A stretch of 64,000 nucleotides of DNA. Origin: Ryuthela nishihirai. Lineage: Eukaryota; Arthropoda; Arachnida; Araneae; Heptathelidae. Below, in pieces: positions 10,596-22,676 of this stretch (positions are counted from its first letter, which is position 1; the number at the start of each line of letters is the position of its first letter). The notes below the pieces were generated by a model, which ran no database searches, was not told the DNA's origin, and saw only the letters and a list, made by a program, of their open reading frames with translations. Where the stretch lies: positions 54,399,751 to 54,463,750 of the forward strand of contig JAWZYU010000018.1 in NCBI GenBank assembly GCA_038380435.1, written 5' to 3'. The translations under genes were made by a program, and so were the position numbers.

Positions 10596-12166
10596 TTAGT
10601 TGTCTAGCAATAGTATTAGGCGATAGGTGTGCTTGATCTTATTTGTTTGTGCACTTTTAGAGTATAGTTTTTTCTTAGTGATGTTAGCATAAGTAAGTTC
10701 TTTATGGTGCTCTTTAGATGTTTGCATGGTTTCTTTTTCAAAAATGGACAACTCTTTAGAAGTAGATGGACGTGATAATGATTTTTCATTTGCATCAGCG
10801 CCAACAACTTTTTTTCTTTCCTTATTTTGTGCTTTATTTTGTGATAAAATAAAAGAGTCCATGCCATGTAGTAATTGGTTATTGTATATATTAGCGGTAT
10901 ATATACGATCATTAAGTCCATCCTCAAAATTTCGTAGATTACGCGAATCAAATTCTTGATAGTTTCCGGCATAATAATCTGTAGAAGTCGATGGATTCAA
11001 ATTGGAATATGTGCGGACCCGAGAGGGAGCTTTATTTTCCCGGACCTGGCTGAGCTCCCTTTTTGCTTGGCTAAAAGCACTCGTCCAACTGCACGGTTGC
11101 CAATGTTGTATTCTCATAGCTCTGCATGCGATGTTTTTAATTTGACATCCATAATAAGTTGCAGGGTGATTACCTCCACAATTCGGACACACAAAATCCG
11201 TGTTTTTGCATATTTTATAAGAATGGGGACCGCTACAGAGTTTGCATCTAACTCGACTTCGGCAGCTAGTAGTGGTATGTCCCCATCGCCAACAGTTGCT
11301 ACATATTGCTGGAGATCCAAAATGTTCTCTGACGTAAAAGTGTGAGAAACCAATGTTTACTTCTCGTGGAAGTTTGTTTTTAGTGGAATAGATTACTACG
11401 TTTTCCGTGGGTTGTCGGACATATCCGTCCTTTGAACTGTTTGGTAAGTATCTAATCATACGCCTTACTCTGAAAATATCATATCCTTTAAGGCACTGTA
11501 GGAGATATTCCTCACTATATTTTGTGTTTACATTGATTAAAAGTCCCATTGAATGTTCTTGATCTGAAAATCTATAACTAACATCTACTCCTAAAATATT
11601 AGTTATATTCTTAAGTTTATCTAAATCCGTTCTATTATCGGGAAATATAATGATGTCACCTTTTCTGGTGAAACGGCCTTTAAGATCTTTATTGAAAGTA
11701 TGAAAAAAATAGTCAGTTACCTTTTCGTCGTCAAGATCTGAAAGTTTAGTATTTTCACTAAAGAATATAAGGCAAGATCCTCTTTCCTGGATTTTTTTCT
11801 CGGTGGTATTGAAATATTGTCTTCATCTATAGATGATTCTTCATCTGTGAAATTATCTTGTTCTTGTGCACTTTTCGATTCAAGGTTTTTATCCAAATGT
11901 TGTTCGAGTCGTTTAGTTTGGGTAATTAAATTATTTTCTTTGGAGTTTATGCGATTTCCTTTAATATGTTTATCAAATATTTCACTAGTCTCTAAAATGT
12001 CATTGAGGTCCTCCTCGGAATCTGCATTATAGAGTGAGGCCATTTGTGCTTTTTCAAGATGTTTGTTCATTTTTTTTAGTTGACTTTTTTCTGAACTTTT
12101 TAATGGGATTCCACTAGTACGCTTCATTTTATTATTGACGTTATTTGGTTTCTTCTTGCCTCCCAT
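10596..12166 (-). pseudogene. LINE ORF1 (gag-like, CCHC), copy E2
   Basis: The start at 12164-12166 (MGGKKKPNN) is followed by the shared GIPLKSSEKSQLKK and HLEKAQMASLYN motifs and an acidic linker. The frame shifts near 11770 and then reads to 10596. Knuckles: CSNCWRWGHTTTSC, CKLCSGPHSYKIC and CPNCGGNHPATYYGC (about 11310-11150). Upstream of them lies a conserved block (MGLLINVNTKYSEEYLLQCLK, KLPREVNIGFSHFYVREHFG) that probably forms the PRE_C2HC-like domain of such proteins. The C-terminal third is low in complexity, polar and basic. One frameshift is clear. Confidence 0.8.
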
Positions 12167-12327
12167 CGGAATGCGGAATAATACAAATATCTTCTGATAA
12201 TAATACTAGATTTGAATTAGGCTGGGATAGCATTCATCACTGTACAATAACACTCAAACTTAAGAGCCCAAGACAAGGCGACTACACTTCTCACTAGCTT
12301 CATGAGAAGTCCTCATATTTCATAATT

Positions 12328-12348
12328 CAATTCAATTCAATTCAAAAA
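12328..12348. repeat. Microsatellite tail of E1, (TTCAA)n
   Basis: Three to four TTCAA units (+ strand) lie at the junction of the E1 3' end (GTGAAGTTTT on the - strand) and the E2 5' leader. It is either the short tandem tail synthesised with E1 or a pre-existing microsatellite target. Confidence 0.65.
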
Positions 12349-12801
12349 CTTCACAGGGATTGGGAGGTCCTTCTTCAGACTTTCCCATGTAATATTTTGT
12401 TTTCTTAAAGGTTATATATGTGTTTTTTTTCCAGAGGTTTTTTTTTCTCTTATTCTTTAAGAGAGTAATTTTTTAGTAATTTTTTTCATTTTTTTTCATA
12501 TTTTTTTTACATACAAATATTATTATTTTTTTCATATTTCATATTTTTTTAAGTATTTTTTTATAGATTATTCCATATGGTTGTTGTTTTGAGGAAGTTA
12601 AGTAAGAAGCCAAATATTTTAATTTGAATATGTAAAATAGGATGGTTTAAAATGGAGTTTAAAGTGAAATCATTTATATCTATGCTTTCAAGATTTTCAA
12701 AAAAATTTTTTCTTTAAGTATTATATTTTTCACAATTTAAAATTATGTGGGAAGAATTTTAAATTAGATTACATTTTGGGCATTTGGGGGAGTTACTTAA
12801 A

Positions 12802-14931
12802 TTAAGTAAAAAATTTTGATTTATTTAAAAATATAGTATCAGTTCTTAGCCGAAAAATAATTTTGGATTCTTGTCTTGAAAATGGAAGTTTTAATGTAGT
12901 ATTAATTTTATTGGAAAGTTCTGATCTAAAATTTGGTTTGAAGAATGAATATAATTGAAAATATTTTTCTGATAAATTAAATTCTAAATTTTTTATCTCT
13001 TTTTTTGATTGAATGTAAAATTTATGAATATAGGTGATTGTATTATAAGCATGTGTTGATTTTGCAATTTCATCTACCTCTTCATTTTCTTTTATTCCAG
13101 AATGTCCTGGAGTCCAACATAAGTGAATGATATTATTTTTTTCTTTCAAGTTTTCATTATTTAATTTGATTAGAGAATATATATAAAATGTGTATGGAGT
13201 ATATGAAGCATCTTGCATTAGAGTAAGGATTGCACTTTTAGAGTCTATAAATAAAACTATTGATTGGTTATTTATGTTTTTTAAGATCCAGTTAAGTGCA
13301 GCAAGGACAGCATAAATTTCAGCGTGCAAAATTGGTGTGAAGTTGGGTAATATAAAAGCCAAAGATTTATTGTGTGAAGGGATATACACAGCTGCAGTAG
13401 GTGACCCAGATTCTTGTAAGTAAGAGCCATCAGTGTAAATTTCTAGAAAATTATTAAATTTTTCCTTTTTGAAGTTAATAAAAAGTTGATAAATAGCCTC
13501 ACTAGATAGATCTTTTTTTGAATTAAGTAGAGGAATTTCAGTGTAGAAAAAAGGAATTTGATAACACCATACTGCAAGTGGGTCTGTTATGTCGCCATGC
13601 AGATCCTCTTTAGTAAATTTATTAAAATATTCTTTTAATGAATCGTTTTCTTTTATGAGTTTGTAAAATAAAAGTCTTGAAATTTAAGTAAAAAGGATGG
13701 TCGGGTAGTTTAAAATGGAGTCTTGAATAGTATTTCAAAATTAATATTTAATATCTATTTTCAAAGTTGGAAATGGCAGTTTCAGCTAAAAGAGCAATTT
13801 GGGACAGAATTTTGGGAGGCTGAGAGCAATTTTTAAACATTTGTTTTGTATGATATTTAATTTCTTTAGTTTAGTTTGATTTGGTTTATCAATTAATTCT
13901 AGGCCATATTCCATTTTTGCTCTAATTAAATTTTGGTATAAAATAAGTAATGTTTTTTGATCTGTTCCTTCTTTTTTAAATGCAAAGTATTTAAATATAT
14001 TTAAAAGTTTTGAGCCTGAATTGTATGCATGATCTAAGTGAGAATTCCATGATAATTTTGAGTCTAAATGAAAGCCAAGTAATTTACATTGATTGACTTG
14101 ATTAATTGATTTTGAATTAATTTTTAAAACAAATTTTGGATTAAAATGTTTATACCTGTAAAAATGAATACAGTATGTTTTGTTTATGTTAATAGTTAGG
14201 TTCCATTTTTCACAGTATTTTATAAGTTTGTTTAGTTGTTCTTGAGTTTTTTCTTGTAAAATATATTCATTCTTATCAGATATCCAAAAAGTTAGGTCGT
14301 CAGCATAGCTTGTAAAATTGAATTCTCTATCAAAACTTTTTTTAATGTCATATAAGTATAAATTAAATAAAATTGGTGATAAGGTTGAATCTTGTGCTAG
14401 TCCCTGGGTGACATTGTAAGTATTGGATAAAGTTGAATTTAGTTTAACCTTTAATTTTCTATTTTTTAAGTATTTTGATAAAAATAAAATTAATTTATAA
14501 TCAATATTTGCTTTACTTAGTTTTAGTAGAAGATGGTTGATTGAAACTGTGTCAAACTCCTGGGACAGGTCGATTGAGACAGCTAAAACAGTTTTTTTCT
14601 TTTTATTTGCAGTGTATATATCTATCAATAGTAGTGAAATACACTCTTTGGAAGAGCGATTTTTTCTGAATCCATAAAAGTTTTTAGGTAATAATTTTTT
14701 CTCTTCAATTTGCCAATTGAGTCAATTGAATAAAATTTTTTCAAATAGTTTTAAAGAATTTGAGAGTAAGGAGATAGGTATATATGAGCTAAATTCAGTG
14801 GGAAAAAGAGTAATTTCCTCCTTTTTTGAGACTAATCCTCTGCAATTCCATTGCAGAAGATTTAACTTGTTAAACTTTGTACTGGAAAAGAATGTCCATA
14901 ATAAGTAATGTACATCTCCTCTGTAGGGCAT
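12802..14931 (-). pseudogene. LINE ORF2 with internal deletion, copy E1
   Basis: ORF2 starts LNLLQWNCRGLVSKKEEI (about 14870), the endonuclease N-terminus. It passes directly at about 14810 into SYIPISLLSNSLKLFEKILF, which is RT. The catalytic part of the endonuclease and the RT fingers are deleted. RT continues with AVSIDLSQEFDTVS (box A, about 14575), QGLAQDSTLSPILFNLY, YADDLTFW (about 14300) and the thumb to 13786. RNase H follows at 13470-12802 with YTDGSY, HAEIYAV, FIDSKSA and NEEVDEIAKSTH, so the four acidic residues are all kept. Frameshifts separate RT from RNase H near 13700. It cannot encode an active protein without the endonuclease. Confidence 0.78.
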
Positions 14932-15001
14932 ATGAATTTGAGAAGATGAGACACTAAGTCTATCAAGAGATTGATTGTAACATTTTCATCCTTGAGTTGT
15001 T

Positions 15002-16186
15002 TCACAATTGTGTTTGGAGATAAAATATGCTTGGTTTTGTTAGTTTGAACTCCTTTGGTATTAAGTCCCTTTTTAGTGATATTTGCGTAGCTAGGAGTAT
15101 TTGAGATATCATAAAGTTGTTGTACATTTTCTCTTTCAAATCTGTTGTTGGTTTTTTAGATGTAGAGGGTTCATTCATTTGATTGTCCGTTTCATTTGTT
15201 ACTGCTATTTTTTTCTTTTCCATGGTTTGTTTTTTTTTGCAGTAAATTATAAGAATGTGGGGTGCTGCAACGCTTACATCTTATGCGACTTCGGCATCCC
15301 GTTGCAGCGTGTCCCCACCTCCAGCAGTCTCCACAAATAATTGGGGAGACAAAATGCTCCTTTACAAAGAAGTGTGAAAACCTGATGTTCACCTCTCTGG
15401 GTAACTTATTTTGAGAGCAGCAAATCACAACGTTTTCCATGGGTTGCCTTAAGTAACCGTCTTTAGAAGAATTTGGCAAAAATCTCATCATGCGTCCTAC
15501 TTTGGTAATATCGTATCGTTTCAGGCATTGTAGTAAATAGTCATCTTTATACTCTGTGTTTACGTTAACAAGTAAACCCATGGATTGTTCATTATTAGGA
15601 AATCGATAATCCACCTCCACCCCTAATATGTTTGTAATATTCCTTAAGATATCCAAATCAGAGTCACAAGTTGGAAAGAGAATTATATCACCTTTCCTCG
15701 TGTACCCACCTTTAATGTCCTTCTTAAGTTTGGTAAAAAAAAAAGTCTGTAACCTTTTCATCGTCCAAATCGCCCAGTTTAGAAGTTTCACTAAAAAAAA
15801 TTATGGCACAATCTTCCTTCTTAGATCTAATATTGGAAGGGACAGAGTTAATTTCTTTTTCGGAAGCACAATCTTCGTCTGTGATGTAATCTTCCGGAAG
15901 ACTTTCAGTTTCTTGAATGTTGTGTTCCTTTAATATGGGTATTTGAGTATGTGGCTTAGTTTTCTTTGCATTAGAAACGTCCGTGTCTGTTTGTCGAAGA
16001 TTTCAGAGTTTTCCAAAGTTTCATTTAATACCTCATCCGAGGCAGCATTAAAGATTGAAGCCATTTGAGCCTTTTCCAAGTGTTCAGCTATTTTCTTTAG
16101 TTGACAACTTTCAGAACTTTTAATCGGGATTCCACCTGTTTTTTCCATTTTACTATTAATGTTCGTAGGCATTTTTTGCCTCCCAT
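15002..16186 (-). pseudogene. LINE ORF1 (gag-like), copy E1
   Basis: An ATG at 16184-16186 (MGGKK) followed by a one-base slip in an A-run leads into PTNINSKMEKTGGIPIKSSE, the family N-terminus. After another shift near 15790 the conserved segment appears (FFFTKLKKDIKGGYTRKGDIILFP, MGLLVNVNTEYKDDYLLQCLKRYD). The first knuckle CGDCWRWGHAATGC and second CKRCSTPHSYN lie at about 15330-15240. The third knuckle is lost: after 15235 the frame runs into a lysine-rich tail, consistent with a second internal deletion. The C-terminal part ends near 15002. Confidence 0.72.
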
Positions 16187-16581
16187 TACATTATGTGAAA
16201 AAATTAAAGCAATCAAAACTATCAAACTCTTTCAAAACAATATAAAGCTCAAAACTACGGAGCCAAAAATTTGGCATCTACTCGTCTCACTAGCTTTCCG
16301 AGACTCCGCTCGCTCATCGTCATATTCATACAAAATGTAACGTTATTATATATATTCATAGAAAATGCAAATATTAACCAATTAAACTTCATTTTTCATA
16401 CTTAACTCCACCCCTTCCATCACGTGTGTGTGTGTAACAAATCTCCAATTTAGACAATAGATTTTAGATATGTAAGAATTTAATTAAAGAAAATTTAAGA
16501 TATTAATTTTTTTTAGGTATGAAATTAATATAGAATAAGAAATGTATTTTTGTTTAAATTTGGTAGGTTCCATAATATTTT

Positions 16582-19500
16582 TCAAATCGATATGTGTAAT
16601 ATTTGTTTTTTGAGTTTTTCATAGAATTCTTTTCTTTCTTTATTATATTTATTGCATTCAAATAAAATATGTTCAACATTATGTATGGAGCTGCAGAAGT
16701 TACAATTAGGAGAGTCAATTTTTGTAATTTTGAATAAGTAAGAATTTGTAAGTGCTTTATTTACTTTGATTCTGAGGATAGCATTAATTTCATTCTTTTT
16801 TAATCCAAAAATTTTAAATTCAGAAATTAATGGTGAAATTTTGAATCTATGTGTATGTGAAGCATTATTGGTATACCATTCTTGTAGTTCTTTTTGTCTG
16901 TTGATTTTGTTGTTAGTTTTGAACATGAAAGGAGTAGTAATAGTGTTTGTTAATGATTTTGCCTGTTTTGCCAATGTATCTACATATTCGTTATGTTGAA
17001 TACCACAATGGGCTGGTACCCATTGTAGATATATTATGTTATTTAATTTTAAATGATCAAATAATAGAATGTAAATGTCATTTAAATATATTGGAAAGTT
17101 TGAATGTATAGGATTATTTAATATTATTTCTAAGGAGGATTTGCTGTCAGTTATAATTACTATTTTTTTTATTATTGTATTTTTTGCCCAGCCTATTGCT
17201 AATATGATTGCTGTAAGCTCAGTTATAATGACAGGTTTGTAAAAGTGTTAAATTTGAATTTAAATGAATAATTTTCAGAAGGACAAAAATATGTTCCAGA
17301 AGATGAACCCCCATCATGTGATATGTGATATTTATACTGAGCCATCAGTATAAATGTGTAAAAAATTCTGATAATTATTATTGAGATGGGTTTCTGCTAG
17401 AATTTTCAAACTAGAACTGTCATGTTTTTTTTTAGTCTATTCCTTGAATATTTTTCGTAATTATTGAGGTTACAGAAATCCAAAATGGAAAGTTAGGTAA
17501 AAAGTTTCCCCTGATTTGGTTATTTAATATATTTATGATTACATTTTTTTATGAAATTCATTTAAGGTAATATCTTGGAAATTGTTAATAATTTTTTCTA
17601 TAATAGAATGTGTTTTATTTTTGGAGATGATTCTAAATATTAAGTTAGATAGTAAATATTTTTTTATGAATTGCTAAAGGTGGTATAGCTGTTTCTGCGT
17701 AGACATCTAGATTAAATGAACTTTGAAATAGTCCTAAACAGTATTTTAATATTTTTGTTTGGGTGCTTTCTAGAAGTTTTAGTTTAGTTTTTGAAATATT
17801 GTTAATGAGTTCAATTCCATAAAAAGTTTTAGGTAAGATAATTGATTGATAAATTAATAATAATAGTTTTTGGGAGCAACCCCATTTTGAATTCCCAAGA
17901 TATCTCAGAAAGTTAAATAATTTTGAAGCTTTTCTCTGACAGATTTGATGTATAAATCCCATGATAATTTTGAATCAATATTCAAACCGAGAAATTTTGT
18001 GTGTTGACTATAGTAATAGGTTTTTGATTAATTTTGAGAATGAATTCTTGTGGGAGTCTTTTGTTGTAAAAATATAAAATGTTAGTTTTTTCAATTGAAA
18101 TTTTTAAATTTAAGTTATTTAGAAAACTGCGTAATTTATTTAATGTGTCTTGTAGTCTTTTTTATATTAAGTTTATGTTTGAGTCTATGGTCCAGAAAAT
18201 TATATCATCTGCATATGTACCAAAGTTAATTTCTTTATCAAATATTTTGTCGAGATCTTTCAAATAGATATTAAATAAACAAGGAGATAATATATCTCCC
18301 TGAACAATATCATTTTGAAATTTATAATTATTAGAAATTGTCTTTTTTAATTTAACTTGAAATGTCTTATCTTTTATAAGATGAAATAAAAAAATGATAT
18401 AAATTCCCACACAATTTGATTTCTCTTAATTTTGATTGTAATATGTAATCAAAGGCTTTCTCAATGTCTATAATAACTGATACCATGTATAATTTATTTT
18501 TTAAGGAATATTCTGCGTAAGATATAAGGTTTAAAAGTAAATCTTTAGTTGATTTTCCAGGACGGAATCCGTAAAATTTATAGTTAAGAATATTATTATT
18601 TTCTATGTACCAATTTAGTTTGCAAGCTATCATCCTTTCAAATAATTTTAAAATATTAGAGCTTAAGCATATAGGTCTATAGGATTTAAGAGAATCTGAA
18701 GGTTTGTTTTCTTTTTTTAATAAATATCATGTAGTTATGAAACCAGACAGATGGGTAAGTTCTTTTATTCCAAATATCATTAAATATGCCCAAAGATTTC
18801 CCAAGCAATTTGGGGGAAGATTTTTTAATAATTTGTTTGTAATTTTATCAGGTCCTGCAGAGGTTTTAGGTTTTAAAACATTTATGACACATTTTATTTC
18901 AAAGAATGAAAAGGGTAAGTTTAAAAATTTTGTTTTCTGAGATTCAAATATTTTATGTATGATGTTAGAATTAGATAGTCTTTTATCTAAATTGTTACTT
19001 GGAATATATGTTGTATCAATAAAATTTTGTGCTAAGTCTTCTAAGGTTTCTTTTAGAGATTTATTAAATTTTAAAGCATAAGATTGTGTAGGGTCTAATG
19101 GTTTTGTTTCATTATTTAAACTCTTATAAATTTTCCATAAGTTAGATGTTGTTGATTGAGGGGTTATTTTTTCTGTGAATACAGTCCAATTGTTTTTCTA
19201 TAAATTTTTTATTTTTTTTGAGATTGCTTTTTCAAGTCTTTTATAATTTTCACATGCCAAAAATGATTTTTTATTTTTCATATTTCTTTCAGCTTTTCTT
19301 CTGATTGCAATGAGCTTATTGATAAATATGATGTGTATATTATTGTTAGGAATTAATTTGGTGATTTTTTGTGGGTTTTCATTCTTTTTAATTTCCAGAT
19401 AATTAAAAAAATTATAATAATCAGTTTCATTATCTAATTGAGTAGCTGTTGTTTCTTTAAATTTATTCCAATTTATGATATTAGATGTTGGTTTAGGATG

Positions 19501-20155
19501 TGGTAATTTTGTATACGTTAAAAAGATAGGATAGTGGTCACTTTCATAATTATCTGAAGATACTTACCATTGTATTTTTTGTGCTAATATTTCAGAACAT
19601 AAAGTTAAGTCAATGATGGACAAATTGTTAAATTTATTAATGCAAGTGCATGATTTTTGATTTAATATAATTAACTTATTGTGTTCTATAAATTTTATAA
19701 GATGTTTACTTTTACTGTCTTTTTGTAAGAGTACCATAATGAGTTATGTGTGTTAAAGTCTCCACAAATAATAAATTCCCCCTCAAGATTGCTTAAGATC
19801 TCCGAGTATTGAGCATATGTAATCATATTGCTAGAGTTATATAAATTTATAATATAAGTTGGGTGATTAAAAATTCTAGTTTGTAATATTAAGACTTCTA
19901 ATTTTTCAGATATTATATTTATTTTAATTTGCCTTTGAGGTATCGATTTGTTAATGTAAATCGCTATACCTCTGGTGTTAGGGGAATTTTTTGGGAGTAC
20001 AAAATATAGTTATTAATTTTGGGGAGCTTACCTTTGCCTGTTTCCTGTATACATGCTATTTGAATATTTTTGGATGAAAGCAGATGTCTAAAATGGTGAG
20101 TTTTATTTTGTAAACTTCTGCAGTTCCATTGAATGTTGATTTTCCCATGGAGCAC
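16582..20155 (-). pseudogene. LINE ORF2: endonuclease-RT-RNase H, copy E0
   Basis: Endonuclease start INIQWNCRSLQNK with ACIQETGKG at about 20135-20050. The SNYKL-type middle is degraded, and a GDFNTH-like motif sits near 19760. RT: RPGKSTKDLLLNLISYAE (about 18550), VSVIIDIEKAFDY (box A, about 18470), QGDILSPCLFNIYLKDL (about 18290), YADDIIFW (about 18205), then LGLFQSSFNLDVYAETAIPPLA (about 17710). The RNase H region is degraded at about 17350-17000. A C-terminal piece at 16974-16582 keeps the CNFCSSIHNVEHILFEC cysteine-histidine motif. The protein is diverged from the E1/E2/P subfamily. It is a clear pseudogene. Confidence 0.72.
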
Positions 20156-20317
20156 TATTTAGGATGGATAAGAGAATGTCTTTTATGAGTGATAGTTCAG
20201 GACTGTTAGGTAGAATTAGATCTAGTAATTTGATTAGAAGATCAATTATAAGTGATTTAGGCGCTGCACTTCCAAGCAAGTTCATTGAAGTATTTTGAGC
20301 GTTTGATCCTATGGGTT

Positions 20318-20797
20318 TCATATTTTCATTAGATGTATGGTTTTGCTTATTGATATTTTTTGCACCACTGATATTTTTTTCACTGTTTGTGCATAGTTCA
20401 ATGATTTGTAGTTAGTTTGTTGATCAAAAGTGTTCGTGGATTGTGAATTCATTGAAGAAGTTGACGGAATAGCAAGATTTTCTTCATCTGAGTTCTGATT
20501 GGTTAAATTTTTGTAGGAGCTCTCAGTCAGGTCCTCATAATTATGAAATTTGAATCCTTTCTGTGTCAGTTCTTTTTGGTATGGTATGATTGTAGTGAGA
20601 TTTGTTCCAATCTGAATTAGTAAGGCTAGGGCCGTTTTCAAAGAATAGTTTTGCTCTGATATGTGCTTGATTCCAGTTCAAGTTCATCTCCATTTGAAAC
20701 TCTCTCGCTTTGCAAGCAATTGATCTGGCTTTGCAGCCAGACCAAGTTGCAGGATGGGCTCCATTACAATTCGGGCATTTAAAATCAACAGAGCTAC
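20318..20797 (-). pseudogene. LINE ORF1 C-terminal part, copy E0
   Basis: It begins inside a zinc knuckle: the last Cys of the second knuckle and the complete third knuckle CPNCNGAHPATWSGC, then a basic segment (ARSIACKAREFQMEMNLNWNQAHIRAKL) shared with the E2 ORF1. A frameshift near 20570 leads to a polar tail that ends near 20318. The N-terminal part of the same ORF1 lies at 23142-24161, across the inserted element P. Confidence 0.75.
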
Positions 20798-22676
20798 ACT
20801 GGCCTACTCTAATTCTTATAACATCACACAAGGATTATCACAAGGGTCTACCTTATCCCCTGTTCTCTTTAATTTATACTTACATGACATCAAAAAGATT
20901 TTTGATAAAAAATTTAACTTTACAAGCTATGCTGATGACCTCACCTTTTGGGTATCAGACAAAAATGAATATACTCTACAAGAAAAAACTCAACAACAAT
21001 TAGACAAATTGATAAATTATTGTAAAAAATGGAATTTAACAATCAACACAGATAAAACCTTTTGTATTTACTTTTATAGACTTAGAAATTATAATCCAAA
21101 ATTTCACTTAAAAATTAACTCACAACCTATTAATCAAGTCAACAAATGTAAATTATTGGGCTTTAACTTGGATTCAAAACTGTTATGGAACTCTCATCTG
21201 GAGAAAGCATACAATTCTGGCTCAAAACTCCTAAATATTTTTAAATACTTTGCATTCAAAAAAGAAGGTACTGACCAAAAAACTTTAATTACACTCTACT
21301 TAAATTTAATCAGATCAAAAATGGAATATGGCTTAGACCTTATAGACAAACCTAATCTAAAAAACTTAAAGAAATTAAATGTTATCCAAAACAAATGTTT
21401 AAAAATTGCTTTAGGCTTACCAAAATTTTGTCCGACACTAGCTCTCTTGGCTGAAACAGCCATTCCTCCATTTGAAATTAGGCATTCAATTTTAATCTTA
21501 AAATATTACACAAGACTACACTATAAACTACCAGACCACCCATTTTATCTCAATTTTAAAAGACTTATATTCTATAAAAAAATTAAAGAAAATGAATTAT
21601 TAAAAGAATTTTTTAATAAACTAACTAAAGATGAACTGCAAGGAGACATTACTGACTCTGTAGCAGTATGGTGGTACAAACTTCCAGTGGTTTATACAGA
21701 GATTCCACATTTAAATTCAAAAAATGAAATTTCTAATGAAGCAATATATCAAATCTTTATTAATTTTAAAACAGAAAAATTTAACAATTGCTTGGAAATC
21801 TACACAGATGGGTCCTACATAAAAGATTCTGGGTCATCCAGTGCTGCTGTTTATATTCCATCACATAACATATCTTTAGCATACAAATTGCCTGATTTTA
21901 CTCAGATATTGCACGCTGAAATTTATGCAATATTTGCTGCACTTAACTGGATTTTAGAAAATTTAAAAAATCAATCGATAGTTATTTTCATTGACTCTAA
22001 AAGTGCTATACACACATTAATACAAGACAACACATACACTACATACCCATACTACACATACACGCTACTAAAACTTTATAATGAAAACACAAATGAAAAA
22101 AATAACCATATCCAACTCTGTTGGATACCAGGACACTCTGGATTTAAAGAAAATGAATATGTAGATAAAATTGCAAAATCAGCACATGATTATAATAATA
22201 TTTCTCCAACACATAATTTTTATATACATGTTAAAAAAGAAATAAAAAAATTAGAATTCAAAATTTTAGAAAAATATGTTCAATTTTACTCTATTTTTAA
22301 ACCAAATTTCAGATTTGAACTTTCCAACAGAATTAATACCTTCCTACAACTACCATTTTCCAGACATGAATCCAAAATTATATTTCGGTTAAGAACAGAT
22401 ACAATTCTTTTAAATAAATCAAAATTCTTACTTAAATTAAGTAACTCACCTAAATGTACAAAATGCAACATTACTGAAAATTCCTCCCACCTTATATTAA
22501 ATTGTGAAAAATATGACTCACAACGAGAAAAATTCTTTGAAAAACTTAAAAACATAAATATTAATGAATTTACTCTAAACCTAATTTTAAATCACCCTAC
22601 AACCTCAATTCAAACAAAAATATTTGCCTTCCTATTGGAATTCCTTAAAGAAACAGAGATATGGAATAAATTGTAA
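20754..22676 (+). CDS. RT (partial) + RNase H open reading frame of LINE P
   Basis: A 640-residue open frame. Residues 1-16 come from the antisense strand of the interrupted E0 ORF1; the LINE sequence begins at about residue 17. RT: QGLSQGSTLSPVLFNLYL, then SYADDLTFW with the Asp pair at 61-62, then the thumb region to about 260. The finger and box A parts are missing because the copy is 5'-truncated. RNase H has all four acidic residues: D352 (YTDGS), E389 (HAEIYA), D414 (IDSKSA) and D471 (YVDKIAK), plus GHSG. A C-terminal C-X2-C-X7-H-X4-C motif begins at about C568. The RT cannot be active without box A, but the RNase H domain looks intact. The start codon is accidental, so expression is doubtful. 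Confidence 0.85.
   Translation: MGSITIRAFKINRATLAYSNSYNITQGLSQGSTLSPVLFNLYLHDIKKIFDKKFNFTSYADDLTFWVSDKNEYTLQEKTQQQLDKLINYCKKWNLTINTDKTFCIYFYRLRNYNPKFHLKINSQPINQVNKCKLLGFNLDSKLLWNSHLEKAYNSGSKLLNIFKYFAFKKEGTDQKTLITLYLNLIRSKMEYGLDLIDKPNLKNLKKLNVIQNKCLKIALGLPKFCPTLALLAETAIPPFEIRHSILILKYYTRLHYKLPDHPFYLNFKRLIFYKKIKENELLKEFFNKLTKDELQGDITDSVAVWWYKLPVVYTEIPHLNSKNEISNEAIYQIFINFKTEKFNNCLEIYTDGSYIKDSGSSSAAVYIPSHNISLAYKLPDFTQILHAEIYAIFAALNWILENLKNQSIVIFIDSKSAIHTLIQDNTYTTYPYYTYTLLKLYNENTNEKNNHIQLCWIPGHSGFKENEYVDKIAKSAHDYNNISPTHNFYIHVKKEIKKLEFKILEKYVQFYSIFKPNFRFELSNRINTFLQLPFSRHESKIIFRLRTDTILLNKSKFLLKLSNSPKCTKCNITENSSHLILNCEKYDSQREKFFEKLKNININEFTLNLILNHPTTSIQTKIFAFLLEFLKETEIWNKL
20798..20802. repeat. Target-site duplication ACTGG, left
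   Basis: Identical to 23137-23141 at the other end of element P. Removing P and one copy of ACTGG joins the two halves of the E0 ORF1 in frame through a C-X2-C-X3-H-X4-C knuckle. Confidence 0.85.

Larger units (their letters stand above)
6542..12327 (-). mobile_element. I-like LINE copy E2, near full length
   Basis: This is the most complete copy, about 5.8 kb: leader, ORF1 (12166 to 10596), ORF2 with endonuclease, RT and RNase H (about 10460 to 6973), a 3' UTR that is T-rich on the + strand (6560-6970), and a 3' terminal motif (GGACCACCCAA...GTGAAGTT) followed by short repeats. It has no poly(A) tail. It is bounded by E1 on the 5' side and E3 on the 3' side, all in the same orientation. The RNase H domain after the RT places it with I-group rather than typical Jockey elements. 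Confidence 0.8.
12349..16335 (-). mobile_element. I-like LINE copy E1, internally deleted
   Basis: About 4 kb. It has a leader with GAGCGAGCGGAGTCTCGG and GCTAGTGAG, ORF1 (about 16186 to 15002), an ORF2 that lacks most of the endonuclease and the N-terminal RT, then RT, RNase H and a complete 3' end with (TTCAA)n. Sequence is close to P in the RT-RNase H part, so E1 and P belong to one subfamily. Confidence 0.75.
16400..20797 (-). mobile_element. I-like LINE copy E0, 3' portion (split by P)
   Basis: This is the 3' part of an older, more diverged I-like copy: the end of ORF1 (20797-20318), ORF2 (about 20150-16580) and a 3' end near 16400 with GTGATGGAAGGGG. Its 5' part continues at 23142-24290 on the far side of element P. 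Many stops and shifts mark it as the oldest-looking copy of the array. Confidence 0.75.
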
